Source of the DNA: an uncultured Lachnospiraceae bacterium
GTDB lineage: Bacteria > Bacillota_A > Clostridia > Lachnospirales > Lachnospiraceae
DNA length: 64,000 nt
Direction: 5' to 3'
NCBI GenBank assembly: GCA_910577835.1
Contig: CAJTOU010000009.1
Coordinates: forward strand, 1 to 64,000
The notes below the pieces were generated by a model. That model was not told where the DNA came from. It did not search any database and saw only the letters and a program-made list of their open reading frames with translations. The position numbers were made by a program, and so were the translations under genes. Each line of letters starts with the position of its first letter. The first letter of the stretch is position 1. This document shows positions 46,386-53,111 of this stretch, in pieces.

Positions 46386-47639
46386 TTAAAATCTCCTTTT
46401 TTGTAATTCACGTATCATATAACAATAAAACATGGCATATCCAGAGGATAAAGTAATTGTTCCAATCACATCTAAAGTATATGCATGAAGTAAAAAAGCA
46501 ATATTCAATAACATAAGTGTTAGATATATATTATTATTGTCTATATTTTTTCTAACCGTTTTAAATAAAAATAAAAAATTTTTTATAAACATGATTATAA
46601 AAAAACTCAGCCCAATCAAACCATACATAGCAAACAGGTTTGCGTAAGTATTTTCAAGATTCACTGGAATATCTTCTGAACAGTATCCATATATTCCTGT
46701 ACCAAAAATCTTCTGACCAAAAGACATTTTTCCAATAGCTATTTCAGCATTATCTGTTCTCACATTTAACGCTTCATCTTTTTCTAATGTCCCTTTTAAA
46801 ACTCTTCCTATTCTTTCCGCCGCAAATTTCTTCTGTACCTCAAAGTTACTACTAGACATAAAAACATATATTGCCAAGCTACAACATATTAAAATAAGAA
46901 TATATAAATTTAGTTTTTTTCTTGTATATTTATTTTTCTTTTTAAGTTGAAAAAAAACATGTAAAAAATAATATCCCAAAATTCCTAAGATAGAAATAAT
47001 CCCTGTTGATGAAACAGCTATAAATACACCTATAACATTACACGCTAAAATAAGAAGCTTTTTAACTCCTATTTTTCCATTTACTAATACATACACAAAA
47101 GAAAGAATCATTGGATAAACTGAAATCGGAGGTTGCCCCACGGTAATTCTATTATTATAAAATCCTTGTGCAAGTCTTGGATTAATGGCTCTGCTTACAA
47201 TCGGGTTTGGAATATAGTATCCTATAATATTAACAAACAGTAGTATTATTGTCATAACAATATAAATACAAATGCATTTTTTATATGTAATATTTGCAAT
47301 TTCTTCCAAATTGTAAAAAATTATAAATATCAAAAAAAACTCAACATACTTAATAAAAAGTATTAACAACCGTAATATTGAATAAATTGAATTATTAAAA
47401 AACCCTAAAGGTGATATAATTAAAAAATATATCCAAAATATACCAAACCATATACCAAATCCACTTGGAAAATATATTTTCCTTCTGAACATAAAAAAAC
47501 TGATTATTACTATTGCTATTTCCTTAATATATCCAAATGCCGCTGGCAAATATGTATAATTTCTTGCCGTATCAAATACAGAAAAGAAAAGTATTATATA
47601 AATCAAATATTTATTTATATCTTTTGAAGATAAACTCAT
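46386..47639 (-). CDS. O-antigen/EPS polymerase (Wzy-like)
   Basis: A 417-residue integral membrane protein with about 10-11 hydrophobic segments and a polar loop (about 265-305, with RIGRVLKGTLEKDEALNVRTDNAEIA) before the late helices. This loop pattern and ENTYANLFAMYGLIG are characteristic of Wzy/O-antigen-ligase-type polymerases that join repeat units outside the membrane. It is embedded between glycosyltransferase genes with 1-2 base spacing. Primary sequence in this family is weakly conserved, so the call rests on topology and context. Confidence 0.82.
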   Translation of the reverse strand: MSLSSKDINKYLIYIILFFSVFDTARNYTYLPAAFGYIKEIAIVIISFFMFRRKIYFPSGFGIWFGIFWIYFLIISPLGFFNNSIYSILRLLILFIKYVEFFLIFIIFYNLEEIANITYKKCICIYIVMTIILLFVNIIGYYIPNPIVSRAINPRLAQGFYNNRITVGQPPISVYPMILSFVYVLVNGKIGVKKLLILACNVIGVFIAVSSTGIISILGILGYYFLHVFFQLKKKNKYTRKKLNLYILILICCSLAIYVFMSSSNFEVQKKFAAERIGRVLKGTLEKDEALNVRTDNAEIAIGKMSFGQKIFGTGIYGYCSEDIPVNLENTYANLFAMYGLIGLSFFIIMFIKNFLFLFKTVRKNIDNNNIYLTLMLLNIAFLLHAYTLDVIGTITLSSGYAMFYCYMIRELQKRRF

Positions 47640-47640
47640 A

Positions 47641-48723
47641 TTAAACTTTACCTTTCCATTGCTTGACTTTTTCTATACTTTCATTCCAGTCAAATAGTCT
47701 AATTCTATCCAATCCCTGATTAATCAATTTTACAACATCATACTTCCCATAGAAAAATTGATTCATGCAATCACATAAATCTAATATATTTAATGCATCA
47801 AACATAATTGCAACGTTTCCCACCACTTCTGGCAGCGAAGAATTATCCGCACAAATAACAGGTGTTCCACAAGCCATAGCCTCTAATGGCGGAATACCAA
47901 ATCCCTCATACAAAGAAGGAAATACAAATAAATCTGCTAAATTATAAAAATCCACCAGTTCATCTTTTGTAACCAATCCCGTATGTATAACGTTTCCTTC
48001 TATTTTAAGCTCTTCTTCTCTTTTTTGTAAATCAACACTTTTAAATGCTTTTCCAACCAAAAGCAAAATTTTATCATTTCTATTTTTCAACAAAGCAAAG
48101 GCTTCTAATAATCTTTCAAGATTTTTATGTGGTTTCAAATTTCCTACATACATAATAATTTTTTTATTTTTCGGAATTTGAAATTTCTCATATAAATATT
48201 CTATTTCTTCCTTCTTCTTTATCCGGAAATCCTTATCTACTCCATTATAAGTAACTGTGATTTTCTCAGGATTAACTTTAAACATTTTTACAATATCCTT
48301 TTTGGTATTTTCAGATACTGTAAACACATGCTCTGCCTTTTTCGCTGCATGCCCAATCATAAATTTTGCATAATAATAAGCAAATTTATTGGGCAAAAAC
48401 TCTGGCAGAATCAAATGTGTCAAATCATGTATTGTCACAATAAACTTTCCTCTATAAAACAATGGAATATTATAATGTGGAAAATGCATCAAATCAATTT
48501 TACTCTTTTTCACTTCTCTATAAGGAAATGTAAACTGCTCCTTTATCCCATAAATAGGTGCAGCATAATTTATCATTTTCAACTGGCTGTTATATTTCCC
48601 AATTAACTTTTTATCTCCTAATGCTATTTCATAAATATCGCTGTCTATCAAATGCTGAATATATGTGCCTATTCCTGACATTTCTATCATTCTGGCATCA
48701 ATTCCCACTTTTTTTTCCTGCAT
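47641..48723 (-). CDS. Glycosyltransferase family 4
   Basis: 360 residues. VGIDARMIEMSGIGTYIQHL is the N-terminal glycine-rich loop; VTYNGVDKDF, IIMYVGNLKPHKNLERLLEAF and LADLFVFPSLYEGFGIPPLEAMACGTPVICADNSSLPEV give the full donor-site signature. It resembles mannosyltransferase-type GT4 enzymes (MtfB-like), in keeping with a GDP-mannose synthesis remnant upstream. Its start overlaps the preceding gene's stop by one base. Confidence 0.92.
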   Translation of the reverse strand: MQEKKVGIDARMIEMSGIGTYIQHLIDSDIYEIALGDKKLIGKYNSQLKMINYAAPIYGIKEQFTFPYREVKKSKIDLMHFPHYNIPLFYRGKFIVTIHDLTHLILPEFLPNKFAYYYAKFMIGHAAKKAEHVFTVSENTKKDIVKMFKVNPEKITVTYNGVDKDFRIKKKEEIEYLYEKFQIPKNKKIIMYVGNLKPHKNLERLLEAFALLKNRNDKILLLVGKAFKSVDLQKREEELKIEGNVIHTGLVTKDELVDFYNLADLFVFPSLYEGFGIPPLEAMACGTPVICADNSSLPEVVGNVAIMFDALNILDLCDCMNQFFYGKYDVVKLINQGLDRIRLFDWNESIEKVKQWKGKV

Positions 48724-49853
48724 TATCTGTAAACCTCTATTCCTTCTGTTTCCTTTTTCTCAAATTTTTTATACTGCTCCTCTACAAATCTTTTCAACCT
48801 GTTCCGAAATACCTCTTCATCAAATTCCATTGCATGCTCCCGCAGCTTTTCTTTCTGAAACTCTATTTTCTTTGCCTTTTTTATTGCCTCTATCATAGAT
48901 TCCACAGTCTGTTCCTTAAAAAACACCCCTGTTTCTCCGTCAATCACGGTTTCCAATACTCCGCCTTTCCCATAGGCAATCACTGGCCTTCCGCTTGCCT
49001 GAGCCTCCAGCGGTGTAATCCCATAATCTTCTTCCCCCGGAAACAAAAAGGCCTTGCATTTTCCATAATGTTCCCTGATAACATCATCTGATACTCTGCC
49101 AAGAAACTTTACACAGGAACCAGCCATCTTCTTAAGTTTTTGCTGTTCGGGCCCATCTCCAATTACCACTAAGGGAACATTCAGTTTCGTACATGCCTCT
49201 ACGGCAATATCAACCCTTTTATATTCCTGAAGCCTTGATACACAAAGATAAAAGTCGCCATTTTCGTTTGATATTTGAAATATATTTCCCCGAACTGGCG
49301 GATGTATCACATAGGCATCTCTTCGATAATGTTTTTTAATTCTTTTTGCCACATTCACAGAATTTGCCACATATACATCTACCCTCGCGGAACTGGCATA
49401 GTCCCATACTCTCATAAAACTCATAAAATAACTTTTCAGTTTATTTTTGAATCTGCCCTTTCCACTTAATTCTCCAATATAATTATGCATAAATTCCCAT
49501 CCATACCTCATAGGCGTATGACAATAACAGATATGTAAAGTATCTGGTCCCGTAATCACTGATTTAGCCACACTAGAACTGCTGCTGATTACAATATCAT
49601 AACTTGTCAAATCTATACTCTCCATTGCTGTTGGCATAAAAGGGAATAATTTTCTATGATTTATTATTTCTTTTTTCTTTTTTTGAAGATGTGTAGTTAC
49701 AATCTCTGTTTCCTTTAATTTTCCAGTCAGCCTGTCTTTATTACAAATACTTGTATATAATACTGCTTCTGGAAATACCTCCATCATATTTGTTACCACA
49801 TTTTCCGCACCACCCATAAACGGCAGCCAATCATGAACAATCGCTATTTTCAT
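48723..49853 (-). CDS. Glycosyltransferase family 4, possible mannosyltransferase
   Basis: 376 residues. KIAIVHDWLPFMGGAENVV is the N-terminal motif; HICYCHTPMRYGWEF, YVANSVNVAKRIKKHY, VDIAVEACTKLNVPLVVIGDGPEQ and CKAFLFPGEEDYGITPLEAQASGRPVIAYGKGG follow. It is typical of EPS GT4 enzymes annotated as GDP-mannose-dependent transferases, although donor specificity is not proved. It is the first intact glycosyltransferase after the recombinase and the mannose-1-phosphate guanylyltransferase remnant. The ribosome binding site is weak. Confidence 0.92.
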   Translation of the reverse strand: MKIAIVHDWLPFMGGAENVVTNMMEVFPEAVLYTSICNKDRLTGKLKETEIVTTHLQKKKKEIINHRKLFPFMPTAMESIDLTSYDIVISSSSSVAKSVITGPDTLHICYCHTPMRYGWEFMHNYIGELSGKGRFKNKLKSYFMSFMRVWDYASSARVDVYVANSVNVAKRIKKHYRRDAYVIHPPVRGNIFQISNENGDFYLCVSRLQEYKRVDIAVEACTKLNVPLVVIGDGPEQQKLKKMAGSCVKFLGRVSDDVIREHYGKCKAFLFPGEEDYGITPLEAQASGRPVIAYGKGGVLETVIDGETGVFFKEQTVESMIEAIKKAKKIEFQKEKLREHAMEFDEEVFRNRLKRFVEEQYKKFEKKETEGIEVYR

Positions 49854-49895
49854 ATATCTGCATTACACATAACTATATGTAGTGTTCTCCTTTTT

Positions 49896-50070
49896 CTAAA
49901 ATTCATCAGCATCAATCACATGAACAGTCCTTGCCGGAACAAAAAATACATCTCCTTTATGTAGCTCTACTTTTTACAGATGACAGGCGGATAAACTGCT
50001 TGCTGCGGATATCATTGAAAAGAGGCCACAAACGCTTGCCGCTGCCGCCTGATAATAAAATAACATTCAT
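49896..50070 (-). pseudogene. Remnant of mannose-1-phosphate guanylyltransferase (with cupin tail)
   Basis: Starting at ATG 50070 the frame encodes MNVILLSGGSGKRLWPLFND, then IRSKQFIRL, the unmistakable nucleotide-binding start of a sugar-1-phosphate nucleotidyltransferase such as ManC. It closes after 37 codons. In a second frame the DNA continues as KVELHKGDVFFVPARTVHVI and then DADEF plus stop, a cupin segment of the phosphomannose isomerase type. The two ends of a ManC- or ManC/ManA-type gene thus remain, joined after loss of several hundred codons. An AGGAGG ribosome binding site is preserved. Confidence 0.75.
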
Positions 50071-50112
50071 TCAAATTTCCTCCATTGTTCTTGTCTAAAA
50101 TCACCATCTATA

Positions 50113-51033
50113 TTATATCAGTTCCATAATCCTTCGAACTACGGTTATACGTTCCTGTTTTACTTCCATAAATGCTTTATATCTTGCCGCCGTAACCGCC
50201 ACGTTTGCATGTCCCAGTACATAGCTTAAATTTTCCACACTCATACCTGCTTTCAAACACCTCACTGCAAAGGTATCTCTTAAAGTATGAAAATTGTAAT
50301 TTTTCATTTTATTTTTTTTACAAAGCTTTTCCAGCCGTATCTGTTCTCTTCTTGGGTCTGGAATTTTTCCTTCCTTGCACTGCAGAACATATCCTCTGTT
50401 CTCGCATATTCGTAAAGCCTGCAAAACTGTATCTGGAAGCGGAAGTTCTCTCTGCGCAGAGACTGACAGCGGCATATTTACCAGCAGTGTTTTCTTTCCA
50501 TCTTTTCCATTTTCTTCTTTGTTTTGAATTCTCTGAACAGTATTTCTTACCAGAAGAAGTTCTTTTTCCAAATCAATATCTTCCCATGTCAGTGCACAAA
50601 TTTCTCCAATGGCAAGCCCCATTTTAAACGCAAAGCAGATTCCCAGATATTTCAGCTCCCGACCGGTATTTAAAATGGTATCCAGCAGTTTCTGCTCCTC
50701 TTTTTCCATTATTTCTACGGTTCTTTTATTTGCTCGTATCCTCACTGTATGCTCCAGCCCGAGTTTTACTGTATCAATTCCTGCCGTCTGCAACAGCCGT
50801 TTCAGCAACATAATCAACATATTTAACGCAACTTCTGACATGCCTTCCGATTTCTTTCTGTTAACAAATACATCGATTTCCTGTTCTGTCACATCATGTG
50901 CGGCTGTATCTGAAAAATATGGAAGTAAATGCCGCTCCAGCAGATTATTATATCTGTGAAAAGTTAAGGGATTTAAAGTATTCTGATTTTCTTTTTTCCA
51001 TATCTGATAACAATCGCTGATGGAATTTACCAT
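50113..51033 (-). CDS. Tyrosine recombinase at the head of the EPS locus, with atypical first catalytic position
   Basis: 306 residues. The N-terminal SAM-like core-binding domain is about 1-105 and the catalytic domain about 115-300. Motif box II reads NFHTLRDTFAVRCLKAG (His-x-x-Arg present) and the C-terminal part LGHANVAVTAARYKAF (His and nucleophile Tyr present). The first Arg, normally in TGLRIGE, is replaced: the sequence reads KMGLAIGEICALTWEDID, with an Ala codon GCC. Recombinases at the head of EPS loci in gut bacteria invert nearby promoters, and a 15-bp inverted repeat lies upstream here. Absence of Arg I may mean weak or lost activity, or an unusual subfamily. Confidence 0.88.
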   Translation of the reverse strand: MVNSISDCYQIWKKENQNTLNPLTFHRYNNLLERHLLPYFSDTAAHDVTEQEIDVFVNRKKSEGMSEVALNMLIMLLKRLLQTAGIDTVKLGLEHTVRIRANKRTVEIMEKEEQKLLDTILNTGRELKYLGICFAFKMGLAIGEICALTWEDIDLEKELLLVRNTVQRIQNKEENGKDGKKTLLVNMPLSVSAQRELPLPDTVLQALRICENRGYVLQCKEGKIPDPRREQIRLEKLCKKNKMKNYNFHTLRDTFAVRCLKAGMSVENLSYVLGHANVAVTAARYKAFMEVKQERITVVRRIMELI

Positions 51034-51073
51034 ATCTTCTATCTCCTTTTTCTATTAATTTCTGTTCTATCTG

Positions 51074-51184
51074 TTATTGCTTTTTCAGTATTATTCTAAT
51101 ATTTCTCCCAAAAAGGGCAGGCTTCGCCATTATCCCTCTTTCAAATGCCTGTTTCCACAGATAAATATCTGTATCTCCTGACAT
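51074..51184 (-). CDS. Possible 36-residue peptide upstream of the recombinase
   Basis: ATG at 51184 opens a frame of 36 codons (start MSGDTDIYLWKQAFERG, end RNIRIILKKQ) ending 40 bases before the recombinase start. An internal ATG with a better ribosome binding site (GAAAGAGGGATA) would give only 18 residues. Composition looks protein-like and basic. It would be the first frame read from the inverted promoter. It may be a leader peptide, a recombination directionality factor remnant, or chance. Confidence 0.3.
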   Translation of the reverse strand: MSGDTDIYLWKQAFERGIMAKPALFGRNIRIILKKQ

Positions 51185-51336
51185 GGGACTACTTTTTTAT
51201 ATAACTGGCAGTTTTTCTTTGGAGTCACTCAACTCTCAAATTTGGCTGTTTTTTATGTTCATTATTTATCGTTGATGAACTAAATTTGATACATTACCTT
51301 TAAAACACCTGCAAAATCAAGCTTTTCAAAGCTTCA

Positions 51337-51367
51337 AGCAGTCAAATGACGGCTTATTTGACTGCTT
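51337..51367. repeat. 11-bp stem-loop within the invertible segment
   Basis: AGCAGTCAAAT (51337-51347) pairs with ATTTGACTGCT (51357-51367) around a 9-base loop. The right arm is repeated as TTTTGACTGCTTA near 51445-51457. It could be a terminator insulating the promoter, or accessory recombinase binding sites. Confidence 0.5.
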
Positions 51368-51562
51368 AAAATTTTTAAATAAATAAAAAAATTTTTATAT
51401 ACCATATAGTACAAGGCTTAGCATACATTCAAACTGACTACTTTTTTGACTGCTTATACAAAAGAGCTATTTTTCAAAAACTGAAAATTTCATATTAAAA
51501 AATCAGTTAAATCTTTTATAATATATAAATTTATAGAAAGAATATGGAATACAAAAAATCTC

Positions 51563-51590
51563 TTGCAATTCTAAAATTATATGATATAAT
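51563..51590 (+). promoter_or_regulatory. Promoter inside the invertible segment
   Basis: TTGCAA (51563-51568) and a perfect TATAAT (51585-51590) are 16 bases apart, pointing right. After inversion its -10 would lie at about 51319-51324 and point to the recombinase and EPS operon. Confidence 0.6.
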
Positions 51591-51689
51591 ACACTTGTTT
51601 TTATAAAAGAATGATTATCGTTAATTTAGTTCATCAAAGAAATAATTATATAAAAAATGTGTAAATAACACGACAATTATTGGTATATT

Positions 51690-51700
51690 TTGATGAACTA
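51690..51700 (+). repeat. Third copy of the inverted-repeat core
   Basis: TTGATGAACTA repeats the first 11 bases of the left repeat in the same orientation, 52 bases beyond the right repeat. It could be an alternative recombination site or a relic. The rest of 51034-51916 is A+T-rich without further features. Confidence 0.6.
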
Positions 51701-51991
51701 TTTTTTTTGACTTTTCGCCTGATTTCTGAATATCCAAAACTTTTCTTTACAACTCTTATCATTTTATCCCTGTCTGCCGATAAAAATAATAACTTATAGA
51801 AAACAGGAAACGGATTTCTTACATTAGTTCAGGGATTGAACATTCTATAGGTGTTATTTGATATACTCATTTTTCAAAACATCTATATTTGAATCTGCAA
51901 AATCTAACTGTCTGTATTGTCAATCTCTCCGCTGATTAATACTCCTGTGCCGTTTCCTGTAAAACAACAAACAGAAAGGCATGGGATTTAT

Positions 51992-52837
51992 ATGGGAATG
52001 TTAATAGGAACACATCATTCAAATACAAGAAGTATCACAATAAAAAATGCCGGTGGTTCTATTGCCGGAACAATCACCGTCTCAAAACCGAAGTCTAAAC
52101 CTAAAACAAAATCCAGCGCAAAGCAGAAGAAAAAAAGCGTGCAATACAGCTTTACCGAGCTTTCCAATCAGATTTTGCAGTCAAAAACATTTTTAAACGC
52201 TAAACAAATTGCTTCAAGAGCTTACGCGAAAGCGGCTGTTCTTCGCAGAAAACGTGTAACCGGAGATTATGATGAAACCGCTATTGACCATGCAATTACT
52301 CACGCTGAACGTATGGCAAGGGTAGCAAAAAAGCGTGCAAAACATCTAAAGGAAGAGGCGCGCTGTGAAAAAGAAGAAGAATTTGACCTTACAGATTCCA
52401 AAGACCCTGAAAAAACGCTTGATTTGAAAGAACTGGAAGAACTTATGGATATGGGAGAGGAAGAAATAGATGAAGAAATGATGCGAGAAATGATGAAGGA
52501 GCTGACAGAGGAACTTCAGGCTCAAATGGAGGAACTTGAAAAAGAACTGGCAGAGGACAATGAACTGGATGAGATGTCGGAAGAACTATCTCAGATTTAT
52601 CGAAAAGATATGTCACCCGAAGATTTGGAGCTTTTAAAGAAAAAACACAGGTCCGAAGAGATTCGGGACATTATGGACGCAAACAGAAAGTACCTTCGGG
52701 CAATGTTTGAACAGCTTGCGAGGGAAAAACAGGAACTTTCAAACGGGGTATCACTGCAGCTTGGCGGAACAGAAATGCCAGTGCAGATGGAAGCTCCAAT
52801 TATGACAGAAGGCGGAACCATAGATGTAATGGCATGA
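51992..52837 (+). CDS. Highly charged, coiled-coil-rich protein of unknown function
   Basis: 281 residues from the ATG at 51992; a TTG at 51917 would add 25. I do not recognise it. A short N-terminal part (GTHHSNTRSITIKNAGGSIAGTITV) is followed by a Lys/Ser linker, a basic region (RAYAKAAVLRRKR...HAERMARVAKKRAKHLKEEAR) and a long Glu/Met-rich stretch (about 110-240) likely to form coiled coil. No signal peptide or membrane segment. It lies directly in the path of the rightward promoter in the invertible segment, so its expression may be opposite to that of the EPS operon. A long hairpin follows its stop. Confidence 0.65.
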   Translation: MGMLIGTHHSNTRSITIKNAGGSIAGTITVSKPKSKPKTKSSAKQKKKSVQYSFTELSNQILQSKTFLNAKQIASRAYAKAAVLRRKRVTGDYDETAIDHAITHAERMARVAKKRAKHLKEEARCEKEEEFDLTDSKDPEKTLDLKELEELMDMGEEEIDEEMMREMMKELTEELQAQMEELEKELAEDNELDEMSEELSQIYRKDMSPEDLELLKKKHRSEEIRDIMDANRKYLRAMFEQLAREKQELSNGVSLQLGGTEMPVQMEAPIMTEGGTIDVMA

Positions 52838-52853
52838 AAACACCATATCAGAC

Positions 52854-52950
52854 AGGGCTGTCACATTAAGCAGAACATATAAAATATAGTATCTATAAAA
52901 ATTTAAAATCACTATATTCTATACTGCCTTTTCTCAGTGCGACAGCCCCT
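52854..52950. repeat. Long imperfect hairpin (GGGCTGTC type), probable terminator
   Basis: GGGCTGTC (52855-52862) pairs with GACAGCCC (52941-52948), with further pairing between GCAG..ATATAGT and ACTATATTCTATACTGC inside. It begins 17 bases past the charged-protein stop and resembles the hairpins at 14015 and 62067. Confidence 0.55.
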
Positions 52951-52980
52951 TCTATGTGTAAAATATCCAAAGTACTTTAG

Positions 52981-53111
52981 GTCATACATCTTCGATGTAT
53001 GACATGATGCAGCATTATTTGTATAAACCGCAGGAACTGTGGGTTAGCTTGCGTCTCTGCCTTCATTGGAAGCCATTGGCCAAGAATCTTGTCACTTTAG
53101 TGATGAGAGGT
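52981..53111. mobile_element. Structured tail possibly left from an IS200/IS605-type element
   Basis: It contains a perfect hairpin GTCATACAT-CTTCG-ATGTATGAC (52981-53003), a second AACC-g-CAG/CTG-t-GGGTT hairpin (53026-53045) and a small TCACTTTAGTGA palindrome before GAGAGGTTCAAAC, which abuts the hemD stop. The order of short hairpins resembles the right ends and guide-RNA tails of TnpB-type elements as I remember them. No transposase remains. Confidence 0.3.

Larger units (their letters stand above)
51272..51637. other. Putative invertible promoter segment (15-bp inverted repeats)
   Basis: TTGATGAACTAAATT at 51272-51286 and its exact reverse complement AATTTAGTTCATCAA at 51623-51637 bound 336 bases. 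The segment contains a rightward promoter, a hairpin and no gene, and lies 238 bases from a tyrosine recombinase gene. This matches the known architecture of phase-variable promoters of gut bacterial capsule loci. In the written orientation the promoter points away from the EPS genes. Inversion is predicted, not shown. Confidence 0.7.

Noticed and set aside
50113..51033. Prophage or integrative element integrase
   Set aside because: No phage, conjugation or attachment-site features surround it; position at the head of an EPS locus next to inverted repeats fits a promoter invertase better.
52597..52821. Antisense frame opposite the charged protein
   Set aside because: It mirrors the biased Glu/Lys codons of the real gene and has no start signals.
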